Source: Paenibacillus antibioticophila
GTDB lineage: Bacteria > Bacillota > Bacilli > Paenibacillales > Paenibacillaceae
DNA: 64,000 bases
Direction of reading: 5' to 3'
Assembly: GCF_000455265.1 (NCBI RefSeq)
Contig: NZ_HG005139.1
Span: 530,910-594,909, forward strand
The position numbers were made by a program, and so were the translations under genes. Below, piece after piece: positions 9,409 to 17,771 of this stretch; within the stretch, counting starts at the first letter, position 1, and every line of letters starts with the position of its first letter. The notes beneath the pieces were generated by a model, which searched no databases, had not been told where the DNA came from, and saw nothing but the letters and a program-made list of their open reading frames with translations.

Positions 9409-10110
9409 TTGTTTAATTTTGCTTGGGGTATTTTGTATATGCTTGTAAATTTCAGTTTCTTTCTGCTTTGTTACAAGCTGTTTGGTAAAAAAGGAATCTA
9501 CGCCTGGATAGGTGTGGCTACTGTGGTGGCCAACATTCAGGTGATCAAAACGATTGAAATGTTCGGCATCGTGATGACGCTGGGCAATACGATGTATGTC
9601 AGCTTGTATCTTGCGAGCGATCTGTTGAATGAGAAGTTTGGACGCAAGGAAGCAAAAAAGGCGGTATGGTTCGGTTTCTTCACATTGATTATGACGACGA
9701 TCCTGATGCAAATGACGTTGGTCTTTGAACGCCAGCCAAGCGATATGGGGCAAGCCTCGCTGGAGACGATCTTCGGCCTGATGCCAAGATTGGCCTTAGG
9801 AAGCCTGAGCGCCTATTTTGTGAGCCAGTTTCTGGATGTACGCTTATATGCCTGGATCCGCAAATTATATCCCGCTCGCAACCAGCTTTGGATCAGAAAT
9901 AACGGGAGTACGATGGTAAGCTCGTTTGTCGATACCTTGATCTTCTGTACTATTGCATTTGCCGGAGAATACAGTCTGCAGGTATGGACGGAAATTTTAC
10001 TGACGACCTACTTATTTAAATTTGTACTGACGGCAGCAGGGACACCCTTCCTGTACATTGCGCGGAATTTTCGCCATGAAGAGGATGAAACTGCCGTTGC
10101 CGGCTCCTAG
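9409..10110 (+). CDS. queuosine-precursor transporter, YhhQ/VUT family
   Basis: About 233 residues from TTG at 9409, which has GGAGG eight bases upstream; an earlier in-frame TTG at 9385 has none. Five to six membrane segments. The family pattern includes NIQVIKTIEMFG, GNTMYVSLYLASDLLNEKFG and the later DVRLYAWIRK. Members of DUF165/YhhQ import preQ0 or preQ1. A queCDEF operon lies 5 kb away, consistent with a queuosine role. No preQ1 aptamer was seen before this gene. Confidence 0.85.
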   Translation: MFNFAWGILYMLVNFSFFLLCYKLFGKKGIYAWIGVATVVANIQVIKTIEMFGIVMTLGNTMYVSLYLASDLLNEKFGRKEAKKAVWFGFFTLIMTTILMQMTLVFERQPSDMGQASLETIFGLMPRLALGSLSAYFVSQFLDVRLYAWIRKLYPARNQLWIRNNGSTMVSSFVDTLIFCTIAFAGEYSLQVWTEILLTTYLFKFVLTAAGTPFLYIARNFRHEEDETAVAGS

Positions 10111-10164
10111 ATAGCAGGACTCCGAACCTACTTTCGGCAAGCCTCGAAGCTTTAGTGACATTCT

Positions 10165-10209
10165 GCATTATAATCGCCTCACGAGCACTCGTGCCAGCAA
10201 TTATAATGC
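10165..10209. repeat. imperfect hairpin after the YhhQ gene
   Basis: GCATTATAATCGC pairs with GCAATTATAATGC, and inside it CACGAG pairs with CTCGTG. No T-run follows, so it is not a classical terminator. It may be a REP-like element. Confidence 0.5.
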
Positions 10210-10250
10210 CCTAATCTCACTTATTTCCTAACGCAAAATTTGGGACGTGC

Positions 10251-10434
10251 TAACGGACATTTTGAACTATTAGCCGACTTTTTCGCACATTTTTGAACGG
10301 TAACGGACATTTTCGGCATTTAGGGGGCTGAATCGGCTCTGATTCACGCGACTCACCTATCCTAGCAGCCAAAATGTCCGTTGCATTTCTGGCTTCATCC
10401 ATAGTGGCCTTTAAGGAGACGTGATGTCCATTAG
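10251..10434. repeat. 184-bp palindromic intergenic element, copy A
   Basis: TAACGGACATTTT occurs at 10251 and 10301, and its inverse form (ATGTCC core) at 10374 and 10424. The cores are spaced exactly 50, 69 and 50 bases. The same geometry recurs at 49698-49881. It fills most of the gene-free stretch 10111-10524. No open reading frame or transposase is inside. Confidence 0.8.
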
Positions 10435-10524
10435 AACAAGCATTTCCCCTTCTGAGCTTGAACAAATGTATTTGATTGCGCTGCTTGTATTTACTTTATG
10501 TTTATGCCTCCGCTGCTCGCTAAC

Positions 10525-11616
10525 TTATACATATTGAAGGTGCTTGGGAAAGGAGGTAAGGACGTCCACTCCCGAGTCTGTCACTGTAACATCGTCTTCG
10601 ATTCGAACTCCGGCGACGCCCGGCACGTAGATTCCAGGCTCGACAGTGAATACATTGCCTTCCCGCAGGAAGAGCTCGTTCTGTCCGTGCACCGAAGGGA
10701 ATTCATGGACATCAATCCCAAGCCCGTGCCCAAGCCGATGATTGAAATAGGGGCCATAGCCCGCAGCTTCAATTACATCTCTGGCTGCTTTGTCAATGGA
10801 GCCGAAGGTAACCCCCGGCTTGATCGCTGCAATGGCTGCTTCATTCGCGGCGAGTACGGTCTCATAGATGGTAATCTGCTCGGCGGATAGCCCGCCAAAG
10901 CCGAAGGTTCTTGTAATATCAGAGGCATACCCATTAGCGTAAACCCCGATATCGAACATGATCATATCTCCGCTTTGAAGCTTGCGCTCACCCGGCACAC
11001 CATGCGGGAGCGCCGTCTTTTCTCCGAACAACACCATGGAATCAAAGGAGGGGCCGTCAGCTCCGAGCTTGCGGATTTGATACTCGACCTCGGCAACAAG
11101 CTCGTTCTCGGTAACCCCTTCCTTAATCTGCTTCAGGCTAAGCTCGAGCACCTGCTCGATCAGCTTGACGGCATGCCGCATCCGCTTGATCTCCTCCGGA
11201 CTCTTTCTGATCCGCATCTCACGGAGCGAAGGACCGATATCGGCAGATGCCGAGAATTGCAGCGCTTCTTGCAGGCGTTCATACCGGTCCAGGGTTACAT
11301 ATTCTTTTTCGAGTCCAAAGGTACCTATAGAGCGGTCTGACCCTAGTCTTTGTCGGAGCAAGCGGTAAGGATCCTCGGTATCCTGATGAGTGATTAATTC
11401 CATAGAGCCGATAGCCGCCTTCGCCGCCTCTCCGTCCAGTGCAGGGGCAAACAGAACAGGCTCGCTTCCGGCTTTCAGCAGCAGTCCCAGAAAGCGTTCA
11501 TGAGGATTGCTGAGAAATCCGGTTAAATAATAGACATGCTTGGGATCGGTGATCAAGAGCGTATCCATGCCTTGCCGATGCATTTGCTGTTCAAGCTCGA
11601 TCCAGCGTTGATCCAT
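10525..11616 (-). CDS. Xaa-Pro peptidase, M24 (PepQ/PepP) family
   Basis: About 363 residues from ATG at 11616, with AAGGAAG eight bases upstream; a TTG two codons earlier is less likely. The N-terminal creatinase-like domain (about 1-120) is followed by the pita-bread metallopeptidase fold. Metal ligands are visible: FDIGVYANGYASDITRTFG supplies the two Asp residues, HRLGHGLGIDVHE the His, and FTVEPGIY and VRIEDDV the two Glu. It cleaves dipeptides or oligopeptides with Pro in second position, in the cytoplasm. A single gene without an obvious operon. Confidence 0.92.
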   Translation of the reverse strand: MDQRWIELEQQMHRQGMDTLLITDPKHVYYLTGFLSNPHERFLGLLLKAGSEPVLFAPALDGEAAKAAIGSMELITHQDTEDPYRLLRQRLGSDRSIGTFGLEKEYVTLDRYERLQEALQFSASADIGPSLREMRIRKSPEEIKRMRHAVKLIEQVLELSLKQIKEGVTENELVAEVEYQIRKLGADGPSFDSMVLFGEKTALPHGVPGERKLQSGDMIMFDIGVYANGYASDITRTFGFGGLSAEQITIYETVLAANEAAIAAIKPGVTFGSIDKAARDVIEAAGYGPYFNHRLGHGLGIDVHEFPSVHGQNELFLREGNVFTVEPGIYVPGVAGVRIEDDVTVTDSGVDVLTSFPKHLQYV

Positions 11617-11697
11617 AATCAAAACTTCCTTTCATGCGGATTCTGTACTTATTATAGGACAAAATGAGGCTGACAAGGAAATGATTACTGAGTTGCA

Positions 11698-11756
11698 GTG
11701 TAAAGTGTAAAGCAATTTGTCTGAAATTTTAAAAAAACGGAATTTACATTTTACAT
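11698..11756 (+). promoter_or_regulatory. promoter overlapped by an inverted repeat, likely PadR operator
   Basis: GTGTAAAGTGTAAA (11698-11711) is a near inverted copy of TTTACATTTTACAT (11743-11756). The right arm contains the -35 box TTTACA (11743-11748), and TACAAT (11765-11770) follows after 16 bases. A repressor bound to the arms would block the promoter of the exporter-padR pair. Assignment to PadR is inferred from the neighbouring gene. Confidence 0.6.
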
Positions 11757-11808
11757 GTTTCAGCTACAATAAAGATTGTTATTCAAATTTGAATAGAGGG
11801 GGCTCGGC

Positions 11809-13329
11809 ATGGCTGAAGCTAAGAAGGACCGTACAAAATGGATTCTGCTCGGTTTACTGCTCGGAATTCTGATGTCGGCGATGGACAATACGATTGTAAC
11901 AACAGCTATGGGGACAATTGTCTCTGAACTCGGAGGAATGGAGCAATTCGTATGGGTCACCTCCGCATATATGGTGGCAGTCATGGCAGGAACACCGATT
12001 TTCGGGAAGCTGTCCGATATGTATGGGCGGAAAAGCTTTTTTATCTTCGGGATTATTACCTTCCTGCTTGGATCGGTGCTGTGCGGTATGGCGACAAGTA
12101 TTGTGCAGCTCAGCATTTTCCGGGCTATTCAGGGGGTAGGCGGGGGCGCCTTGATGCCGATCGCCTTTACGATTATTTATGATATCTTCCCCGTTGAAAA
12201 GCGGGGGAAAATGACCGGGCTGATGGGGGCTGTCTTCGGTACCTCAAGCATCTTCGGGCCATTGCTTGGAGCCTTCATCACGGATTCGCTCGGCTGGAAC
12301 TGGGTGTTCTATATCAATGTGCCGATCGGCCTGGTCTCATTGCTTCTGATTGTATTGTGCTATAAGGAATCGATGATCCGTGCGAGTCAAAGGATCGATT
12401 GGGGCGGCGCCTTCACCCTGGTAGGGGCGGTTGTGTGCCTCATGTTTGCGCTGGAGCTGGGCGGTGAGAAGTTCGCCTGGAACTCCTCTTTAATTATCGG
12501 ATTGTTCACGGGCTTTATAGTGCTGTTTGCTATTTTCTTGCTGGTTGAGCGGAAGGCGTCCGAGCCCATTATCTCCTTCGATATGTTCAATAACCGGCTA
12601 TATGCGACGAGCAGCTTGCTGGCTTTACTGTACGGAAGTGTATTTATCGTAGCTACCGTGTACATTCCGATTTATGTTCAAGGGGTATTTGGGGGAACGG
12701 CGACCAATTCGGGATTGATTCTGATGCCGATGATGATCGGCTCTGTCGTGGGCAGCATGCTGGGCGGAATGCTTACCTCCCGAATGTCTTATCGGTCCAT
12801 CATGTCGATCTCGGTGGTATTTTTCATTGCCGGCATTTTTGCCTTGAGCACACTTCATGGAGATTCAGCGCGTTCCTTGCTGACGATGTACAGCATTGTG
12901 GCGGGATTTGGCGTCGGCTTCTCCTTCTCCGTGCTCGGTATGGCGGCGGTTCATCCGTTCGATATGCAGCGGCGCGGAGCGGCAACCTCTACGAACTCCT
13001 TCCTGCGTTCACTTGGAATGACGCTTGGAATTACCATTTTCGGGATCGTACAGCGGAATCTGATGACCCGCGGAATGGAGGATGCTTTTCCGGGTATGGC
13101 CGGGGCCGCAGAGCAATTTGGCGATACCCGCGAAGCCCTGTCTCCCGAAAAGCGGGCATTGATCCCGCCGGAAATTTTGCAGGGGATTGTTGACGCCATG
13201 TCCTCCTCGATTGCGCATACGTTCATGTGGGCATTGCTGCCTGCCGCTCTGTCAGTCTTGGTTGTGCTTGCTATGCCGGGGGACCGGTTAAGCTCGATCG
13301 TCTCGGATAAGACGAAACAAGGCGCATAA
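11809..13329 (+). CDS. multidrug MFS exporter, DHA2 (EmrB/QacA) family
   Basis: 506 residues and about 14 membrane helices, the DHA2 layout. Motif D1-type MDNTIVTTAMGTIVSELGG in helix 1, motif A GKLSDMYGRKSFF after helix 2, motif C-like GAVFGTSSIFGPLLGAFI in helix 5. It should export toxic organic compounds in exchange for protons. Start ATG follows AGAGGGGG. It lies 18 bases before a PadR-family regulator and behind a promoter with an inverted repeat, the usual arrangement of a self-regulated efflux pair. Substrate unknown. Confidence 0.92.
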   Translation: MAEAKKDRTKWILLGLLLGILMSAMDNTIVTTAMGTIVSELGGMEQFVWVTSAYMVAVMAGTPIFGKLSDMYGRKSFFIFGIITFLLGSVLCGMATSIVQLSIFRAIQGVGGGALMPIAFTIIYDIFPVEKRGKMTGLMGAVFGTSSIFGPLLGAFITDSLGWNWVFYINVPIGLVSLLLIVLCYKESMIRASQRIDWGGAFTLVGAVVCLMFALELGGEKFAWNSSLIIGLFTGFIVLFAIFLLVERKASEPIISFDMFNNRLYATSSLLALLYGSVFIVATVYIPIYVQGVFGGTATNSGLILMPMMIGSVVGSMLGGMLTSRMSYRSIMSISVVFFIAGIFALSTLHGDSARSLLTMYSIVAGFGVGFSFSVLGMAAVHPFDMQRRGAATSTNSFLRSLGMTLGITIFGIVQRNLMTRGMEDAFPGMAGAAEQFGDTREALSPEKRALIPPEILQGIVDAMSSSIAHTFMWALLPAALSVLVVLAMPGDRLSSIVSDKTKQGA

Positions 13330-13347
13330 AGGGGAAGGAGAAGACCG

Positions 13348-13923
13348 ATGCAGTCATTATCCATCCGTCTGAGCATTCTGGGGTTGTTAATGGAGCGGGA
13401 CATGCATCCTTATGAAATACGTACACGAATGAAGGAACGGTTCCTGGATTTGCAGGGAAGGTTCAAAATCGGTTCGCTCTATTATGCGGTGGATCAGTTA
13501 AGAAAACAGAATTATATTGAAGCCGTAATGACGATTCAGGACGATTTGGGACCGGAAAAGACGGTATACCGAATCACTGACAGCGGCAAGGCTTACTTTC
13601 AAAGTTTGCTGCTGGACCGTTTCCGGGAAGCGGCGCCTGACAATCATCCGCTTTATATTGCTCTTGTGTTCGCAGGTAAGGGGGATCAGGAGCAGATTGC
13701 CACGATCTTGCGGGAGCGGATCGGGGAAGCGGAGAAGCAGGTCGAGTTATGCCGCAGAACATATGCAGAACACGAGGGTATCGTGCCAAGAAGCGTACTG
13801 CATTTGATGGCGGGTTACTATGAGCATGCCCGGACAGAGCTTGCGTGGCTGCGCCGGCTGCTGATCGACGCTGAAGCGGGAAAGCTTCATGAGATCAGCA
13901 TTTTGCCGGGCTTTGAACATTGA
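13348..13923 (+). CDS. PadR-family transcriptional regulator
   Basis: 191 residues. An N-terminal winged helix (SIRLSILGLLMERDMHPYEI, then GSLYYAVDQLRKQNYIEA) is the PadR DNA-binding fold. A C-terminal helical region (about 100-185) matches the dimerisation domain of PadR subfamily 2. GGGGAAGGAG precedes ATG. It is cotranscribed with the DHA2 exporter and probably represses this pair until a drug or phenolic compound binds. The likely operator is at 11698-11756. Confidence 0.9.
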   Translation: MQSLSIRLSILGLLMERDMHPYEIRTRMKERFLDLQGRFKIGSLYYAVDQLRKQNYIEAVMTIQDDLGPEKTVYRITDSGKAYFQSLLLDRFREAAPDNHPLYIALVFAGKGDQEQIATILRERIGEAEKQVELCRRTYAEHEGIVPRSVLHLMAGYYEHARTELAWLRRLLIDAEAGKLHEISILPGFEH

Positions 13924-13960
13924 ACACGATGGATTCCTGTCCGGTTTGGCGGATTGAAGC

Positions 13961-13994
13961 AGGGACCTGGGGGCGATTAGCCCTCAGGTCCCCT
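13961..13994. terminator. terminator between padR and the convergent dehydrogenase gene
   Basis: AGGGACCTG with GGGC pairs with GCCC and CAGGTCCCCT around a GATTA loop. Only a short T-rich tail follows, but the location between convergent genes fits. Confidence 0.75.
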
Positions 13995-14014
13995 GTTGTC
14001 GTGGATGATATTAT

Positions 14015-14983
14015 TTAACGAAGCTCTTGAACCAGAGAGGATGGTGCATGCCCTTGCAGGGCTGCAACCAGATTCTCGGCTGCAAGCATGGCCATCTCGA
14101 GCCGGGTCTGCGCTGTGGCAGAACCGATATGCGGCAAGGTTACGACATTCGGCATATGCAGCAGCGGATGATCAGGAGAGACGGGCTCATGCTCGAATAC
14201 ATCCAGACCCGCGCCGAAGATCAAGCCTTCTTGCAAGGCTCGAACCATGGCCTGTTCGTCTACCGTTGCTCCACGGGAAGCATTAATGAAGATCGCAGTG
14301 CGCTTCATTAGCTTGAACTCGTCATACCCAATCATGCCTTTCGTCTCAGGAGTCAAGGGAGTCATCAGCACGATGAAGTCGCTGGTTTGAAGCAATTCTT
14401 GAAGGGAAGGGTACTCCGCTTCGAGTGCTGTCTCGACATCCGGCTTACGATTCCGGTTATGGTAGGCAATATTCATACTGAATCCGAATTTTGCTCTGCG
14501 CGCCACAGCCTCGCCGATGCTGCCCATGCCGATGATGCCGAGCTTCTTGCCGTGGACGTCCAGCCCAAAGAGCGTCTTATCGTCTCCGCGCTTCCAGTTG
14601 CCTTCCTTCACGTACCTGTCCATTTCCGGAATACGGCGGGCGACTGCTAGCATGAGACCGAAGATCAGGTCTGCTACGGTGTCATTCAATACGTCTGGAG
14701 TATTGGTGCCGATCACGCCTCTGGCCTTCATGGCCTTAATATCAAAATTGTTATAGCCCACACTGATTGTGCTCACTGCTCGCAGGCGGGGAGCATGCTC
14801 CAGCAGCTCGGCATCGATTTTGCCGCCGGAGATCAGGAGGCCTTCCGCCTCTCGAAGATTAGCCAGCAGCTTGTCCCGCGGAATGGGCTCTTCTTGCTCC
14901 CATTTAGTATAGGTGCAGTGCTCTCCCAGATAAGCTTCGACCTCAGGAGGGACTGAGCGGGCAATAAAAATGTTCGGTTTCAA
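14015..14983 (-). CDS. D-2-hydroxyacid dehydrogenase (glyoxylate/hydroxypyruvate reductase type)
   Basis: About 322 residues from TTG at 14983, chosen because GAGGAGCGAGG sits just upstream and family members begin MKPxIF; an ATG at 15010 would overlap that site. NAD-binding Rossmann motif GMGSIGEAVA, catalytic Arg in NASRGATVD, Glu in GLDVFEHEP and His in LPHIGSAT are all present. It reduces 2-keto acids such as glyoxylate or hydroxypyruvate. It follows queF by about 60 bases on the same strand and could be read through from that operon, with no known link to queuosine. Confidence 0.9.
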   Translation of the reverse strand: MKPNIFIARSVPPEVEAYLGEHCTYTKWEQEEPIPRDKLLANLREAEGLLISGGKIDAELLEHAPRLRAVSTISVGYNNFDIKAMKARGVIGTNTPDVLNDTVADLIFGLMLAVARRIPEMDRYVKEGNWKRGDDKTLFGLDVHGKKLGIIGMGSIGEAVARRAKFGFSMNIAYHNRNRKPDVETALEAEYPSLQELLQTSDFIVLMTPLTPETKGMIGYDEFKLMKRTAIFINASRGATVDEQAMVRALQEGLIFGAGLDVFEHEPVSPDHPLLHMPNVVTLPHIGSATAQTRLEMAMLAAENLVAALQGHAPSSLVQELR

Positions 14984-15042
14984 TGTTCCTCGCTCCTCTC
15001 TTTTCGGCATAATCAGGCTGTCAGGAGAAATACATGGAGGGA

Positions 15043-15540
15043 CTAGCGGTTATCCACCTTCTCGGGATAGAGATCGTGATTCAACAAGCGATGCTCGGCC
15101 ATCGTCTCATACTTGGTGCCGGGCTTTCCGTAATTGCAATAAGGATCAATGGAGATGCCGCCTCGCGGTGTGAATTTGCCCCACACTTCAATATATTTCG
15201 GATCCATCAGCTTGATCAGGTCGTTCATAATTATATTAACGCAATCTTCATGGAAATCGCCATGATTGCGGAAACTGAACAGATATAATTTAAGCGACTT
15301 GCTCTCAACCATTTTGATGTCGGGAATATAGCTGATGTAAATGGTAGCAAAATCAGGCTGTCCGGTAATCGGACACAGGCTCGTAAATTCCGGGCAGTTG
15401 AACTTTACGAAATAATCCCGGTAAGGGTGCTTATTATCGAAGCTTTCCAGCATCTCCGGGGTATAGGTCATCGGGTACTTCACGCCCTGATCCCCCAGGA
15501 GGGTTACTTCCTGCATTTCTTCTCTCTGTCTTCCAGCCAT
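15043..15540 (-). CDS. queF: NADPH-dependent 7-cyano-7-deazaguanine reductase QueF
   Basis: 165 residues, the short (unimodular) QueF form typical of Bacillus. It reduces preQ0 to preQ1. The catalytic Cys is in [13 protein letters not shown] near residue 60 and the QueF signature [19 protein letters not shown] binds NADPH and substrate near 80-98. AAAAGGAGG precedes ATG. Fourth gene of the queCDEF operon, 37 bases after queE. Confidence 0.96.
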   Translation of the reverse strand: MAGRQREEMQEVTLLGDQGVKYPMTYTPEMLESFDNKHPYRDYFVKFNCPEFTSLCPITGQPDFATIYISYIPDIKMVESKSLKLYLFSFRNHGDFHEDCVNIIMNDLIKLMDPKYIEVWGKFTPRGGISIDPYCNYGKPGTKYETMAEHRLLNHDLYPEKVDNR

Positions 15541-15576
15541 AGGTAGGCCTCCTTTTCCTGTATACTGATGATTACT

Positions 15577-16317
15577 CTATACGCCTCGTTTATTCCCCCA
15601 TACAAGCGCATGAAGCTGGGGCAGAATTCGGACGTTATTCATTGAACTCATCATCATGACGCGATCGATCAGCCATTCATATCGCTGAAGCAAGTCGGCG
15701 GCATGATGGGAAATGTCCATTCGGCGGACATCCGGATTTCCTACCTGAAGATACAGGTCGATCTGCGGATATCTCTGATGAATGGATTCAGCATAGATGA
15801 GGTCGGCCTCATCGAACACGACAACCTTGAGACTTAACGATAGAGGGGCGGGTCTTCCGGATAGTCTGCGCGCAATCTCATCCAGCACATGCCAGTCCGT
15901 CTCCATTCCGGAGCTTGGCGGTTTGGGGGAAAGGGTGACCTGGTCGATCTCTTCCAGCCAATCCTGCCATCTCGAGCCCTGAGTCTCCACAGCAACCTCC
16001 ATGCCCTGTTGATGAAGAAGTCTGACCAGCTCGGCAAGCTGCGGGAGCAGGGCAGGGTTGCCCCCGGATAAGGTGACATGGCTGAACCGGTTCCCGCCAA
16101 GCGAGATCAGCTCCTCCCAAATATCCTGGGCTGACAGAAGGCGAATTTGCTCCTTGGAGCTGCCGTCCCAGGTGAAGGCGGAATCGCACCAACTGCAATG
16201 ATAATCACAGCCCGCCGTACGAACGAACATTGTCTTCTGACCAATGACCATGCCTTCTCCCTGGACCGTGGGACCGAATATTTCCAGTACCGGAACAGGG
16301 CGCGCCACGTTATTCAT
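15577..16317 (-). CDS. queE: 7-carboxy-7-deazaguanine synthase QueE (radical SAM)
   Basis: About 247 residues from ATG at 16317, which overlaps the end of queD by eight bases; a longer in-frame reading from 16365 would lie deeper inside queD. The iron-sulphur motif is CDYHCSWC (Cys37, 41, 44 of the short form), followed by DSAFTWDG. It rearranges carboxytetrahydropterin to 7-carboxy-7-deazaguanine. FGPTVQGEG at the N terminus and LSGGNPAL near 100 are characteristic. Confidence 0.95.
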   Translation of the reverse strand: MNNVARPVPVLEIFGPTVQGEGMVIGQKTMFVRTAGCDYHCSWCDSAFTWDGSSKEQIRLLSAQDIWEELISLGGNRFSHVTLSGGNPALLPQLAELVRLLHQQGMEVAVETQGSRWQDWLEEIDQVTLSPKPPSSGMETDWHVLDEIARRLSGRPAPLSLSLKVVVFDEADLIYAESIHQRYPQIDLYLQVGNPDVRRMDISHHAADLLQRYEWLIDRVMMMSSMNNVRILPQLHALVWGNKRGV

Positions 16318-16804
16318 CCTGCATCCACTCCCGTCTGACTTCCGCATAGCTCGTAGGCGTCTCATAGAGGCGAACGAATTCGGTTTGTCCCTCCGTTAAT
16401 GAAGAGCAGTAAGGCTGAGCTTGTAATGCGGATTCCATTTGCTCAAATAGCCACACAACCATATTCTCCGCTGTGGTATTCATAGGAGGCAGGGTTTCGT
16501 TCAAATAACGGTGATCCAGGTAGCCTTCTATTTCGTTCTTCCAAATATCCTTGATCGTTCCGAAATCAACGGTTAAGCCCCGCTCGTCAGGCTTGCCGCT
16601 GATGCCAAAGACAACCTTATACGTATGTCCGTGCAGGTTTTTGCATTTGCCTTCATAGGCATGAAGATGATGCGCTGCGTCAAAGGTAAACTCCTTGCTG
16701 ACGAGTACCCGGCGCTGATGATAGCGCAGCTGGGCAGGGGCTATATCTTCTTCATAACGCTGGAGCCGTTCCACAATAACAAATTCACCGGGTTGTCTGC
16801 TCAT
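16310..16804 (-). CDS. queD: 6-carboxy-5,6,7,8-tetrahydropterin synthase QueD
   Basis: 164 residues. Zinc-binding His residues are in FDAAHHLHAYEGKCKNLHGH near 39-58, which also carries the catalytic Cys. It converts dihydroneopterin triphosphate to carboxytetrahydropterin. The N terminus is about 30 residues longer than usual QueD. The start is nevertheless supported by TAATG overlap with the queC stop, suggesting translational coupling. Confidence 0.94.
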   Translation of the reverse strand: MSRQPGEFVIVERLQRYEEDIAPAQLRYHQRRVLVSKEFTFDAAHHLHAYEGKCKNLHGHTYKVVFGISGKPDERGLTVDFGTIKDIWKNEIEGYLDHRYLNETLPPMNTTAENMVVWLFEQMESALQAQPYCSSLTEGQTEFVRLYETPTSYAEVRREWMQDE

Positions 16805-17469
16805 TACTGACCACCCTTCCCGCGCACGGCGAGGTATTTATCCAGCCCGGCTTGTCTTAGCTTGCAGGCAGGGCATTCTCCGCAGCCGATTCCGATAACG
16901 CCGTTATAACAAGTCAGAGTCTGTTCACGCACATAGTCAAAGGCGCCCAGTTCATCAGCCAGCTTCCAGGTATCGGCTTTATCGATCCACATCAGCGGCG
17001 TGTGAATGACGAACTGATAATCCATCGCCAGGTTTAACGTGACATTCAAAGATTTCACGAAGGAGTCGCGGCAATCGGGATATCCGCTGAAATCTGTCTC
17101 GCAGACACCGGTAACGAGATGTCTTGCGCCTACCCCCTTTGCCAGAACAGCAGCAAAGCTGAGAAATAGATGGTTGCGGCCTTCCACAAATGTAGTTGGC
17201 AGTTCCCCTTCATGATGTTCAATGGCCATATCGCTGCGAGTCAACGCATTCTGCGTTAGTTGACCGAGCAGGCTCATGTCGAGCAAATGCCATTTTACTC
17301 CAAGCTCTTCAGCGATACTGCGGGCGCATTCAATCTCCAGACTGTGGCGTTGGCCGTAGTTGAAGGTAACCGTCTCAACCTCGCGGAAATGTTTAAGTGC
17401 CCAGAAGAGACAGGTCGTACTGTCCTGGCCGCCGCTGAAAACGACAACCGCTTTTTCATTATTAAGCAT
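16804..17469 (-). CDS. queC: 7-cyano-7-deazaguanine (preQ0) synthase QueC
   Basis: About 221 residues from ATG at 17469, with GAGAGG seven bases upstream; an upstream in-frame start at 17538 would lie within the leader. ATP-pyrophosphatase P-loop FSGGQDSTT at 11-19 and a zinc site [11 protein letters not shown] near the C terminus. It turns 7-carboxy-7-deazaguanine into preQ0 with ATP and ammonia. First gene of queCDEF, under a preQ1-I riboswitch. Confidence 0.96.
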   Translation of the reverse strand: MLNNEKAVVVFSGGQDSTTCLFWALKHFREVETVTFNYGQRHSLEIECARSIAEELGVKWHLLDMSLLGQLTQNALTRSDMAIEHHEGELPTTFVEGRNHLFLSFAAVLAKGVGARHLVTGVCETDFSGYPDCRDSFVKSLNVTLNLAMDYQFVIHTPLMWIDKADTWKLADELGAFDYVREQTLTCYNGVIGIGCGECPACKLRQAGLDKYLAVRGKGGQ

Positions 17470-17536
17470 AAAAAAACCTCTCATTCCTCTATTATTGTGA
17501 AATAGAAAAGAAGGAGAGTTCTTGAACTGTGCCAGC

Positions 17537-17569
17537 AAAAAACAGACCGCTGCAACTAAATTGCAGGGT
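17537..17569 (-). terminator. preQ1 riboswitch terminator with competing antiterminator
   Basis: Read on the minus strand, ACCCTGCAA pairs with TTGCAGCGGT (one bulged base), followed by CTGTTTTTT. The loop sequence TTAGTT can instead pair with AACTAA in the aptamer tail (17574-17579 on the plus strand). Ligand binding to the tail would free the terminator. Confidence 0.7.
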
Positions 17570-17573
17570 ATTC

Positions 17574-17606
17574 TTAGTTTTTTATAGAGGGAGTTCGCGA
17601 ACCTCT
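17574..17606 (-). promoter_or_regulatory. preQ1-I riboswitch aptamer
   Basis: On the minus strand AGAGG...CCTCT forms P1 and the tail ATAAAAAACTAA forms the A-rich pseudoknot strand. The order AGAGGTTCGCGAACTCCCTC then TATAAAAAACTAAG is very close to the known class-I preQ1 aptamer before Bacillus queC. It is the smallest natural riboswitch class and lies 104 bases before queC. Confidence 0.93.
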
Positions 17607-17657
17607 CCCATGGTCTGGGCCATGGATCTTCTTATTCAGTTCAGAGTTACATATGCA

Positions 17658-17666
17658 AGTATACCA
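17658..17666 (-). promoter_or_regulatory. extended -10 promoter of queCDEF
   Basis: The minus strand reads TGTGGTATACT, an extended -10 (TGG plus TATACT) about 50 bases before the preQ1 aptamer. No clear -35 box was found. Confidence 0.4.
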
Positions 17667-17771
17667 CAACCAACGGGGAATAGCGCATGGAATAGAATGA
17701 CTATAAACCTATTTACTTTATCAAAATTGTAAATAATAATGGGAGATATTAACTAGCTTAGGAGGAGAGAA

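Noticed and set aside
10251..10434. CRISPR array
   Set aside because: The repeated core is about 13 bp, partly inverted, with only two direct copies; no cas genes nearby.
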